A DNA stretch of 64,000 nucleotides from Brucella oryzae. Its GTDB lineage: Bacteria; Pseudomonadota; Alphaproteobacteria; Rhizobiales; Rhizobiaceae. The DNA lies in contig JAAVLL010000002.1 in NCBI GenBank assembly GCA_012103035.1, forward strand, positions 1 through 64,000, written 5' to 3'. The notes under the pieces are model-generated. The model was not told the DNA's origin. It made no database searches and was given only the letters and a program-made list of their open reading frames with translations. Below, one piece after another: positions 51,476 to 63,770 of this stretch; the first letter of the stretch is position 1, and each line of letters opens with the position of its first letter. Both the position numbers and the translations under genes were made by a program.

Positions 51476-51775
51476 TCCCCGATTCGCGCCGGCACAATGT
51501 GCATAATCGCTTTTAATGTCCAGAAACTCACCCGTGAGGGTGAAGTGAATTTCAACCAGTTATGGTTTTCTTCCATTTGGGCCATGTATTGGTTCGCGGG
51601 GACTACAGCCCGTTTCGTATAACATCGATGTCAAGACCAACGCTATATATCATTGCGTTGAGGGAAGGGTTGCGCGGACATGCAAGATTTCGTAACGGGG
51701 CACTTTCAGGAGAAATCGAGCAAGAAAACTTCGCAGAACTTCAAACGTCATTCACGAGTGCTCAGAGGCGGGCGC
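51476..51775. other. Intergenic region between LuxR-type gene and autotransporter 2
   Basis: 300 bp with no independent gene. It contains both divergent promoters. The plus frame is open upstream to an ATG at 51680 (MQDFVTGHFQEKSSKKTSQN), which could be an extended signal-peptide start of autotransporter 2. Confidence 0.5.
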
Positions 51776-54700
51776 ATGACCAAGTGGAAAGGTCAGGCAG
51801 CAAGCTATGCCCCTAACGTTATGGAGAACATTAGCCGGCTTGTAACTGGTATTTTTGCGGTCTCGGCAATTGCGGGGCTAACCGTCAACTCAGCTGCTTC
51901 TGCAGACAGATATTGGGATCAAACGGTACCGCTGTAGGTCGCGGGGACAGGCGTCTGGAATTTGACCTCAGCTTTTGGAGCCCCGGTAATGACGGCGTCA
52001 GCGGGCCTTTTCAGCTTGGAACAACAATGCGTTAGACAGCGCCTATTTTGGCGGCGCAAGCAGCGGTACTGTGACTTTGGAAGCGCCCATTACCGCTGCT
52101 AGTCTCTTTTGAAACGCCAGGTTATATCCTTAATGGTGGTACGCTGACCCTTGCAGGAGCCAAACCTACTATTGCGAGCATCGGCAGCAGTACAGGAGTC
52201 ACGATCAATTCAGTTATTACAGGAACATCGGGTTTTACCAAGACGCTGGCCGGTACCGTTGAACTCAACGGTGTGAACACGTTCACAGGCACGATTAGTG
52301 TTGAAGGGGAACGCTCGCTCTCAATGGCGATGCTGCTCTTGGCGCTGCGGTAACCATTTGGTAATGTCGGACGGTACAGTACTGACGTCATCTGGTGCGC
52401 TGGCTCCTGGTCGCGTCGTAAACTTGATGGGTGGCTCTGTGGAGGTCAGCGGTGCGGGTGTCGGGTCCGCGCACTTTACCGGGGCTGGCGGTCTTCTTGC
52501 CAGACAAAATGTCAAGCTTGATAATAATGCCAATGACTTTACCGGCCAGATGAGCTTTTTGGTTGATGGCGATGCTTATTTTACTTCCGTGCGCAATATT
52601 GGCGAAGCAAGCGCGCTTGGCGCGGGTGACATAATCCGCTTTACAGCCCAGAACCAGTATTCAGATAAGCTGCACTATACGGGTACCGGTAACAGTTCAA
52701 ACAGGAATTGGGAATTTACAAGCTCCGGGGCACGACCGGCACAGTATTCTACAACAATGGTACTGGCACGCTAACCCTTACAGGAGATATCGCCGTCCAG
52801 AATAATGTCGGCAAATTCATGTTTTCGTGGCCCAGGACGCCGACCTGGAATTGCTGGGAACGATTAACCGGGCAAACAATGACGCGATCACATTCAGTGG
52901 TGGCGGCAATGGCCGGACCGTCACGCTTGGTAATTTCAATACTTATGCTGGCGAAACTGTCATAGGCAGTGCCAATTCCTCGCTGGGCATAACGGGACCG
53001 GTAACCTTGCATATAGGTTCATTGACGGATGCCGGGACCGCCAGCTCGTTGGGTACCGGTACGGCAGGCGGTATCAGCCTGCTCAACGGCAGCGTTCTCA
53101 GTTATAGGGAGTGGCCTCCAGCAGCAACCGCAACTGGACAATCGGTCCGGCCGCATCAGCGGGCGGGATTGGCGGTGTGATATCAAATGATGGTACTGGT
53201 GAACTCACACTCAGTGGCACTGTGCAATTCGCAGCGGGCAATTATAACGGCTTGACACTGGATAGCAGCTATAGCGGTGTCAATACATTATCCGGCATAA
53301 TCTCAGGTAGTGGTACGCTGGCAAGCCGTGGATCGGGAACATGGACGCTCACCGGAGCCAATACACGCAGCGGTGCAATCGTGGTCGATGGCGGCACTTT
53401 GCGCGCAGGACATGCCTCGGCGTTTGGCACAACCAGCGGCGTGACGGTGAACGCCGGCACGCTTGACCTTAATAGCTACGACCTGACGACATCGGCTTTA
53501 TCGGGTGCCGGAGGAACCATTGCACTTGGCACAGCAACACTCACTCTCGATACCGTTACCAAGACGAATTATGCGGGACTGATAACCGGCAGTGGCGGAT
53601 TATTGAAAACGGGCGCGGGTACTTTGACGCTTAGCGGCCAGAATAGCTATTCAGGCAGCACTTCGTTGAGTGGTGGTGGCCTCACTCTCGATTTCACGGC
53701 ATCCGGTGCCCCTGCCAGCAATATAATTTCCGCCTTGTCGACTTTGAACATGGCAGGAGGCACGCTCGCCATCCTCGGCGGAACGACAGCGAGCAGTCAG
53801 AGCCTCAATGGTTTGAATGTCAATGCTGGCAGCAATCGTATTGCGGCAACATCAGGTGCTGGCGGCAGTCTGACGCTCAATCTGGGAGCGATTTCCCGGA
53901 CCGGCGGACTGATAGACTTTAACTTGCCCACCAATGGCAATATCACCACTACCAATACGACGCTTGGTGGCTGGGCTACAGTGAACGGTACCGACTATGC
54001 CAAAGTTGTTGACGGTAACATCACAGCCTTCATTGCGTCTGATTATACGAAACAGGATAATTCCAGCCTGTGGGTAGGCGGACAATTCGTCACCGATGAC
54101 GATGGTCATACTGGCAGCTTCTATAACACGGTAAACGGCAGCGTCCAGCTGGGTGGCTTGCGTTATACCCAGGCTGCGGCCTCAACAGTCCACATCACGT
54201 CAGATCAGACACTCGGTATCGACGGCACAATCATTGTTGCGGCCACCGTCGGCAATAACAGTCAGACGATCACTGGCGGCTTTCTTACCGGCAGCCTCGG
54301 TGGCGGCGTACTTGGGATACAGCAGAACGGCGGCGGCAATTTTACCATTGCCTCGACAATCACCGATAATGGCGACGCCATCGGCTTTACCAAGGGTGGT
54401 AATGGTGTCGTCACACTGACGGGGCTAATAACTATACGGGCGTCACGACTTTGAGCGGGGCACGCTCTCGATCAATACAGTTGCCAATGGGGGCAGGCCA
54501 GCAGCATCGGCAAATCAGCGGCCGACTCCTCCAACTTCCTGCTTGAAAGCGGAACGCTGCGTTACACTGGTGCGAGTGCGTCAACCAATAGAGGTTTCAC
54601 ACTCATCAATGGTGGTCCGTCACGGGTGATCGAGGTCACCAGCTCTAGTACGGAAGTAGATTTCGGTGGCCGGATTACAAGTCCTGATGAGGCTGGTTTC

Positions 54701-57700
54701 ACAAAGACGGGTGCGGGTACCCTGACCTTATCTGCCAGCAATAACGACTATGTCGGCGTAACCACAGTCAGTGACGGCAGACTTGCTGTCAGCACACTTG
54801 CCAATGGTGGTTTTGCCAGCAGCATTGGTCGTTCAAGCAATGATGCTGCAAATCTCGTGCTTGCTGGAGGAATTCTGGATTATCTTGGTTCTACGGCCAG
54901 TAGCGACCGTGGTTTCACCCTCGGCGCAGGCGGTGGGATTGGCGTGAACGACACGGATGCGACCCTTACTATGGGGACAGCGACCGGTAGCGGAAGTATG
55001 CGTAAAGAGGGAATGGTACATTGGTGCTTGCCGGTGCCAACAGCTATACTGGCGGTACCATTGTGAATGGCGGCATATTGCGCGCTGGTTCAGCCGCGGC
55101 ATTCGGCAATCAGCCAAGCTTTATGACCGTCAATGCCGGCGGAACACTGGAGCTGGGTGGCTATAATATTACCGTAGCCGGATTGCTGGGCAGCGGCATT
55201 GTCGATCTTGGCGATAAGACACTTACTTCGTCGGGAGGCTCTGCCAACGCCTTTACCGGAAAAATTACGGGTACAGGCGGCTTTACGCGAACCGGTTCGT
55301 GGACGCAGGTTATCAACGGATGCAACAACGATTATACCGGCAAGACGACCATTGCCGGCAGCGCACTGACCATTGATTGTCTTGCCAATGGTGGCCAGGC
55401 CAGTGCTATTGGCGCATCGGGCAATGCATCAGCCAATCTCGTTTTAGTGGCGGCACACTAGGCTATACCGGCGCGAGCGTCACTACTGACCGGGGCTTTA
55501 CGCTGCAATCAAGCCGAAGTGCCATCAATGTTGCCAAGGCAGCGACTGCCTTGAAATTCTCCGGCCAGATCGTCGGAGGCGGAGGGCTGGAAAAGAGTGG
55601 TGCGGGAACGCTGGTGCTCGCCGGATCCAATACTTATACCGGGGCACATTAGTATCCGCCGGTATTTTGCGAGCAGGATCATCGAACGCTTTCGGCGGCG
55701 GCGATATGACCCTGACCAACGTTGCGGGTGCAATACTGGATCTGGCAGGTCTGGACACAAATATTCGTACCCTTGTCGGTGGGGCAATCTGGGTGGAGAT
55801 ATTGAACTCGGTGGGGCCACAGCGACATTGACCGCCAACAGCTCGGGGACCGCAAATTATAGTGGCGCGATCAACGGCAGCGGAAGCCTGATCAAGAGTG
55901 GTACCTATACGCAGAGGCTAAGCGGCTGCAACAGCACTTATACTGGCAGCACTACGATCAACAAAGGCGTGATCGAGACCGACTGCCTTAACGACGGCGG
56001 TATTGCCAGCTCGATCGGTGCTTCCAGCTCAGCAGCAGGCAGCCTTGTCCTTAATGGTGGTACGCTGCGCTATGTAGGCTCTGGCAGCAGTACCAATCGT
56101 CAATTCACGCTGGGGCATCTGGCGACAATCTGCTGGATGCTTCGGGCACTGGCGCAATCAGCTTTACCAACAATGCGCCGTTGACTTTTGCATCGAGCAA
56201 CGCCACGCAAACGCTCACACTGACCGGCACCAACTCAGACGGCAACAAGCTGGCGGCGCAACTGACCAATAATGGCACTGGCGTAACCTCGCTGAACAAG
56301 ACCGGAACCGGCACATGGATTCTGACCAATCCGGACAGTACCTATACAGGCGTCACGACGATCAGTGGTGGTGTATTGGGGGTCGATAAGCTGGCGGATG
56401 GCGGACTTGCCTCAAGTCTTGGCGCATCGTCAGCGGCGGCATCAAATCTGATCATAGGTGATGGCTCGACACTGCGCTACGTCGGATCCGGCGATACCAC
56501 CAACCGTCGTTTTACGCTTTCAGCAGGTACAATATACATTGAATCATCCGGTGCCGGCGCAGTTATTTTACTGACACCGGACCGCTGACGCTCGCTGATA
56601 ACAATCAGGAGCGCACTATTGCATTGGGCGGCACGAACGCGGGCAGCAACACGCTTGCCGGTTCAATCGGTGATGCGGGAAACGGTAAAACCAAGTTTGC
56701 CAAAACGATAGCGGCACCTGGGTGCTGACTGGTAATAATAGTTTTACCGGCACGACCGTTGTTAACGACGGTATGCTGGTGCTGGGCAATGGTGGCATAA
56801 CGGGCTCAATAGTCAGTGACCTTATCGTTGATAGCGGGATATTCGCTTTCAATCGTTCCGACATTTACAATTATGGCGGCCTGATATCGGGTGCCGGTGA
56901 CATCCGCCAGATAGGCTCGGGTACGACAGTCCTGACCGGTAGCAACAGTTATACCGGTACCACCAATGTCAATTCTGGTACCTTGCTCATCAATGGCAAC
57001 CAGTCTGCAGCAAACGGTGTTACGACTGTTCATTCAGGCGGAGCACTTGGCGGCAACGGAGTTGTCGGCGGTGATGTGATCGTCAGCGGCGGTACGCTCA
57101 CGCCTGGCAACGGCAGTGCGGGCACACTCACGATCAATGGCAATCTTTCCCTTGATGCTTTGTCAACGCTTGCTTTGGAATTCGGGCAAGCGGGTACGCC
57201 CGGCGGGACGATGAACGATCTGATTGAAGTCAAGGGGAACCTGATACTCGACGGAACGCTTAATGTCTCGCAAACCCCAGGCAGCAGCTTCGGACCGGGT
57301 ATTTATCGCATCATCAACTATTCCGGCAGCTTGACCGATAATGGACTGAACATTGGTGTGTTGCCAAGCGGCTCTGGCGCCATACAGACATCTATCACGG
57401 GCCAAATCAATCTTCTGGCGGGCGGATCGAATTTCAGCTTTTGGGACGGCAACGCCGGCCCCAAGTTCAATGGTGTCGTTGATGGCGGCAGCGGCAGCTG
57501 GCAGAACGGCACTGGCAACGACAACTGGACAGAATCGAACGGATTGGTCAACGCCGGCTATAGTGACGGCACTTTCGCGATTTTCGCGGGAACGGCGGGA
57601 ACAGTTACGGTCGATAATAGTCTTGGACAGGTTACTGTGTCCGGGATGCAGTTTGCAACGAATGGCTACCGCATTCAGGGCGGCTCTGTTGAACTGACAG

Positions 57701-60700
57701 ACCCGGAATCGATTATTCGCTTGGGTGATGGTACCGCTGCCGGTGCAGGTATTGTGGCCACAATTGCCTCCGATCTTTCAGGAACGGCGAGACTTGTTAA
57801 AACTGATGCCGGTACATTGGTTTTGACGGGAAATAATACTTATACTGAAGGAACAGCGATTAATGGTGGAACGCTGCAGATCTCAAATGATGCCAGCCTT
57901 GGCGCCATTTCGGGTGGGTTGAGCTTTAACGGCGGTACACTTAATACCACTGCCAATATGGTTAACAATCGGGCAGTAACGCTGGCAGGCGTTGGTACGA
58001 TGAGTACGGATGCCGCCACGACACTGACCTTGAATGGCGGGGTAAGCGGAGGCGGATCGTTTATCAAGAGTGGTGCGGGTTCGCTGCTCCTGTTGAGTGA
58101 CGCAATTCATCTCGGCGGCACAACGATCGCTGCGGGTACACTCCAGATAGGTAATGGCGGGACGAAAGGCAGTATCACCGGCAATATCGCTAACAATGGC
58201 GCGCTAATTTTCAGTCGTGCCGACGATCTTCTCTATACGGGAGCGATCTCCGGCAGTGGAGCGCTGCGCCAGAGTGGCACTGGCGTGCTGAACGTGACTG
58301 GCAACAGTAACTATAGCGGTCAGACTTATATAGATATGGGAAAGATGGTGCTGAACGGCCGGATCGTCGGCACATCCGCCTTGATGATGGCCGACACCGC
58401 TGGCATTTCTGCCGAAATGACCATTGATGGTGCCAATGCCAATTTGACGACCGGCTTGAATGGCACGTCCTATGTCGGTTATCGAGCTGGCACGCTGACG
58501 GTAAAGAATGGCGCTTCGGCCAACTTTGGCACACTAACCCTTGGCTACAGCGTCGGTGGAAGCAACGGCACTCTCAATGTTATCGGACCCGGTTCGCAGG
58601 TAACGACAAATGGCAATATCCTACAATCGATTGGAGCCAGCGGCACCGGTATTGTCAATGTTCTTGATGGCGGCAGGCTGGTTTCCGGTGGTGCCAGTGG
58701 TATTCGCGTCGGCTTTTCGCCAACGGGAAGCGGGACGATCACCGTTTCAGGCAAAAGTTCTGAATGGGTAGTTCCGAATGCGCTGCAGGCAATGCGCGGA
58801 TCGTTTACAGTATCCAATGGAGGTCTGATAACTGCCGGATCGGCTGCGCTAGCAGGAACTGGAGCAGGCGTAGCAGATTTGCTTGTCACCGGAGCAGGAT
58901 CCCGTTTCGAGACGAAAGGGGTTCTTAATCTTGCAAGCAATGCGACAGCAAAGGCAGTATAACCATTGCTGATGGCGGGTGGTCAGCGCGGGCAGCGGTA
59001 CACTTGCCTTGGGGCTGGCAATGCCATGCTCAATATCGGCGGAGGCGAAGGCAATGCAGCCGTTCATGCGGGTATGCTTGATGCAAGCTCGGTCACATTT
59101 GCTGCAGCAGGCAACCGAATTAACTTCAACCATGACGATGCCAGCTATCTGTTTTCAGCCGCAATTTCAGGTGCAGGCTTCATCACCCATAGCGGTTCAG
59201 GCGCAACAGTGCTGACTGGCGCTAACAGTTATGCTGGAACGACTACGATCAATGCTGGCAGCCTTTATATTAATGGCAATCAGTCGGCGGCAACCGGTCT
59301 TGTTACCGTTAAATCCGGCGGCGCGCTTGGCGGAACCGGCATCATTGGCGGTAATGTCGTTGTCGATAACGGTGGTGCTGTCAATCCGGGCAATTTGGGT
59401 ATTGATGCTGGAACACTGACGATTGCAGGCAATCTTGCGCTCGATGGCGGTTCGACCCTCAATTATAGTTTCGGCAAGGCTAATGTGCCAGGTAGCCCCT
59501 CAACGATCTGATCAATGTAGGTGGCGACCTTACCCTTGGCGGTACACTTAACGTCGTGACCTCGGTTGGCGGCAGCTTTGATCCAGGTGTTTACAGGGTG
59601 ATCAACTATAACGGCTCGCTTGTAAATAACGGGCTGGTGTTAGGCAATGTGCCATCTCCTGATTTCTATATTCAGACGTCGGTTCCCGGTCAGGTTAATC
59701 TGATCAATAAAGCAGGCATGACTTTGCGCTATTGGGATGGTGGTCTGAGCACCTCTAGAAATAACGGTATAATTGAGGGTGGCAACGGTCTCTGGCAGAA
59801 CTATACCGGCAATGATAACTGGACCGAAGATACCGGTGCGATCAATGCGCCGTTCAATAATGGCGCTTTTGCAGTGTTTATGGGCGCCGCTGGCACAGTG
59901 ACTGTTGATGGCAGCCTTGGTGCGGTCAACGCATCGGGTATGCAATTCCTTGTTGACGGTTACGTGATAGAAGGTGACGTCGTTAACCTGGCAGGCGTTC
60001 CCGCTGCGGTCATCCGTGTCGGCGACGGCACGGCTGCGGGAAAGACATTACAGCCACGATTAGTTCCGATCTCAACGGCGCGGCACAGCTCCAGAAGTCC
60101 GACATGGGGACGCTGATCCTTTCTGGTAATAACAGCTACACCGGGGCACCGCAATCAATGGTGGAATGCTGCAAATTGCAAGTGATACCAATCTTGGCGC
60201 AGTATCCGGCGCCCTGTCATTCGACAATGGAGGTCTGCACACGACAGCCGATATCAGCACCAGCCGTAATGTGACTCTGGACCAAGCCGGCACTTTCCAG
60301 ACCGATGCGGGAACTGCATTGACCCTCGGTGGTACGATGACCGGCACCGGTTCTCTCATCAAGGATGGCATGGGATCGCTGCTCCTTTTGAGCAATGCGA
60401 CTTATACTGGCGGCACGAGAATTACCCAGGGTACACTGCAGCTCGGTAATGGTGGCGTGACCGGCCATCTAACAGGTGATGTTATCAATAATGGTAGGCT
60501 CATCACCAAGCGTTCCGACACTCTGGCGCTTGATGGCGTTATCTCGGGTAATGGAACATTGACGCAAGCTGGCACGGGCACCACGATATTGAGAGGTAAC
60601 AACAGTTACGGAGGGGCTACGACCGTCAGTTCCGGTACGCTGCTCGTCAATGGTGACCAATCGTTTGCTAAAGGCACTACAACAGTTGCTGGCGGCGCGA

Positions 60701-63308
60701 CGCTCGGAGGAGCTGGTATTATTGAGGCGATGTTTCTATCGCAGATAGAGCAACGCTTGAACCCGGCAGCACAACAGGAGCTGCAAGTACGCTGACCATT
60801 AAAGGTTCTCTTCTCTAGAAGACGGATCTTCACTCAACATGCAATTCGGTGAGGCGAATGTTGCCGGTGGGGCGTTTAACGACCTCATCAATGTTGGCGG
60901 CGATTTGCTGCTTGACGGCACACTGAATGTGTCCCTCTCATCAGGCGGTGTTTTCGGCACAGGCATCTACCGTGTAATCAACTATGGCGGCATACTGACC
61001 GACAACGGTCTGGAACTGGGGATGATGCCCGTCACAGATGGCATATTCCTACAAACTTCCGTCGCGGGCAGATCAATCTTGTCAATGGCGCAGGACTGAC
61101 GCTCAACTATTGGGATGGAGCGGCAGGGCCAAAATTTGACGGCACGATCAACGGCGGGATGGCGTATGGCAGGGTAGCCCTGGCAACAACAACTGGACTG
61201 ACGCGACCGGTGACATCAATGCACCTTACACCAACGGCTCTTATGCAATTTTACGGGCGCATCCGGCACAGTGACTGTAGATGACAGTCTTGGCAATGTA
61301 GAGGCCTCCGGGATGCAGTTTGCAGTCGATGGTTATCGTGTCGAAGGTGATGATCTGAAGCTTACCGGCCCGCAATCTGTAATTCGTGTGGGTGACGGCA
61401 CCGTAGCGGGCCAAATGATGACCGCAACGATCGGTACAAGTTTGACTGGAGCGAGCGAACTGGTCAAGAGCGACGCTGGCACGCTGATCCTGACCGGAGC
61501 AAACAGCTATATTGGTGGCACCTTAATCTCCGGCGGCACATTGCAAGTGGCAATGGACAAGGCGCTTGGCGATGTTTCAGGTGGGATTTCATTTGACGGC
61601 GGTGCGCTGCATACGACTGCGGATATGACAAGCGAGCGCTCGGTCTCAATGACGGGCGACGGTGAGGTACGTGCGGACGCTGACACCGAGCTCATCCTCA
61701 AAGGCAGCTTTTCCGGATCCGGTGCACTTAAGAAGAAAGGTGGCGGTACGTTAATACTGACTGCCGATAGCGGAGCCTATTCCGGCTCTGCAAGTATTGA
61801 TGCAGGTACGCTGGATGTGAAAGGCGTGCTTGGCGGTAACCTCTCCGTGAGTAAACAAGGCCGTCTGCGTGGAACCGGCACGGTGGGCGACACCAGCAAT
61901 AGCGGTATCATCGCACCCGGATCGGACGAGATAGGTACGCTCACTGTTCAAGGTAATTACACTGCTAGTAATGGCGAACTCGATATTACGGCAATCCTTG
62001 GCGATGACAGCTCCAAAACCAGTCGTCTGGTGGTTGATGGTGCAACCTCAGGCACCACACAGGTCAACGTGATTAATCGAGGTGGCCTCGGAGGACAGAC
62101 GGTTGAAGGTATCAGAATCATTGATGTAGCTGGCACATCCAATGGCGAATTCAAGCTCAAAGGTGACTATCTTTTCCATGGCGAACAAGCCGTCGTAGCT
62201 GGTGCCTATGGTTATCGTCTCCTGCAAGGCGGGGTTTCCAATCCGACCGATGGAAACTGGTATCTGCGCTCATCATTGCTGAACACGCAAAACCCAAATG
62301 AGCCGGCTTCACCGCTTTATCAGCCCGGCGTACCTCTCTATGAGAGCTATGCGGCGGCAATGCAGCAACTGAGCAAGCTGGGAACGCTCCAGCAACGCAT
62401 CGGCAATGGGGTATGGGCTACAACACAATACGCAGCGACCACCGGTGCAGATCGGGACGCACCACCGATAGCAACGGTATCTGGACGCGTATTGACGCGG
62501 CACATGCCAAAATCAATCCGAGACTTCGACGAGCGGCGCAAACTACGATGCCAATACATGGAAACTTCAGACAGGTATCGATGGTGTGTTTGTAGAAAAC
62601 GATGCCGGAAAATTGACGGGTGGTATTTTCGCACAATATGGCACCGTTTCTTCCGGTATCTGGTCACCCTATGGAGCGGGCAGCATTGACATTACTGGCG
62701 TCGGTCTAGGTGCGACTTTAACCTGGTATGGCGAGAACGGCTTCTATGCAGATGGACAAGTACAGATCACTTGGTACGATAGTGATCTATATTCCTCGAC
62801 TGCGAGACGCGACCTCGTCAATAGCAATAACGGCATAGGCTATAGTTTCAGTATAGAAACCGGTCAGCGAATAAACTTCGGCGAAGATTGGTCGCTGACA
62901 CCGCAGATACAACTGGCTTATTCTGGTGTTGAGTTTGACGACTTTACGGATGCATTTGATGCTGATGTTTCTCTAGGCAGCAGTCACAGCTTGACCAGCC
63001 GTCTGGGTATTGCGGCTAGCAGGGATACTGAATGGAAAGACGAAAATGGAAGATCTGCTCGCGCTCACCTCTATGGTATCGTCAATCTTTACTATGATTT
63101 TCTGGGTAAATCGAAAATTGATGTCTCTGGAACGACTTTTTCAAGCAAGGACTACCCGTTGTATGGTGGTATTGGTGCAGGCAGTTCGTTCAACTGGGCC
63201 GATGATAAATACTCACTGTATGGTGAGGCACGCTTCAATACGAATTTGAGACATATCGGTAACGTCAACGCTATTGGCGGGACGGTCGGATTCCGAATGC
63301 GTTGGTAG
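51776..63308 (+). CDS. Autotransporter 2: giant type Va surface protein (multiple frameshifts)
   Basis: About 3,840 residues if read through. The signal peptide MTKWKGQAASYAPNVMENIS, with hydrophobic VTGIFAVSAIAGLTVNSAAS, ends near ADRYWD. The passenger is built of autotransporter-associated beta-strand repeats (GTLTLAGAKPTIASIGSS, GAGTLTLSGQNSYSGSTSL, GTLVLTGNNTYTEGTAINGG). A different repeat type lies at about 58360-58960 (GTLTVKNGASANFGTLTLGY). A large module recurs three times (see separate entry). The linker region GVPLYESYAAAMQQLSKLGT precedes the barrel, which ends GTVGFRMRW. More than 15 frame breaks are present, but a single family signal runs through. It is probably an adhesin or biofilm factor. 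The barrel, and the module near 42.6 kb in autotransporter 1, show the two are paralogues. Confidence 0.87.
57270..61450 (+). repeat. Three diverged copies of a large passenger module in autotransporter 2
   Basis: Copies begin near 57280, 59565 and 60945. Each reads YRxxNYxGxLxxNGLxLGxxP, QTSxxGQxNL, YWDG, a Trp-rich stretch (NDNWTExxGxxNAxxxxG), AGTVTVDxSLGxVxxSGMQF, DGYxxxGDxVxL and IRVGDGTAAG, followed by PATR units and, in the last two copies, HTTADxxxxRxV. The distances differ (about 2.3 and 1.4 kb) because different numbers of PATR units lie between. A fourth copy is in autotransporter 1 at about 42470-43010. Confidence 0.85.
62470..63308 (+). other. Autotransporter beta-barrel domain of autotransporter 2
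   Basis: Within the CDS. After repair near 62460 and 62540 it reads [77 protein letters not shown] and GIGAGSSFNWADDKYSLYGE, ending MRW. Strand pattern and aromatic C-terminal residue are those of type Va translocators recognised by BAM. Confidence 0.88.
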
Positions 63309-63578
63309 ATTTCAGGTTTACCTTGGTGCCATTCAGGTCGAGCGTACCACGCTTCGACCTCAGGCATCGTGGTGCGATCAATGGTGACGTCGGCTTTCGT
63401 TCTCAATGTGTCGAGATATGCCTTGGTCAGCTGGGTATCGCTGCCGGTAAGTACCGAGCTGATCGTCGCGAACGATGGCGGCCTACCAAGGTGATCGCAT
63501 CCCCGGTGACGACATAACCATCGCTCGCAACTGTATGGCTGCCGCGTGAACGGCATTTCGTCGATTGGCACAGCCAAT
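63309..63578. other. Region after autotransporter 2, possible minus-strand coding fragment
   Basis: A minus frame reads LTGSDTQLTKAYLDTLRTKA and PEVEAWYARPEWHQG, which looks like real coding sequence with shifts near 63480-63545 (alternative frame VASDGYVVTGDAITLVG). I cannot name a family. It could be the next gene of the minus-strand operon that begins outside the window. It may converge on autotransporter 2. Confidence 0.35.
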
Positions 63579-63755
63579 TTAGTGGTGAGCGCCAATATTA
63601 TCAGTTTTCGGCGCTTGCTGTCGGCTCATTTCTGCAAGCAAGGCTCGCAACTGGTTTTCGTCCACAGCATCAGCAGCCATGACAGCGCGGATTATGGGAT
63701 CAGAGAGTAGTTCTTGAGCGGTTGGCACCGGGTAGCAGTCGGTTCTAGTGCACAT
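63579..63755 (-). CDS. Small hypothetical protein, 58 residues
   Basis: The ATG at 63755 is preceded by GGGAGAG at good spacing. The product begins MCTRTDCYPVPTAQELLSDP, continues IIRAVMAADAVDENQLRALL and ends DNIGAHH. It is acidic to neutral and mostly helical, with two Cys near the N-terminus. It lies 15 bp after the ferredoxin-reductase gene on the same strand, so probably in its operon. I do not recognise a function. Confidence 0.65.
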   Translation of the reverse strand: MCTRTDCYPVPTAQELLSDPIIRAVMAADAVDENQLRALLAEMSRQQAPKTDNIGAHH

Positions 63756-63770
63756 ATGAATTCTCTCCCT

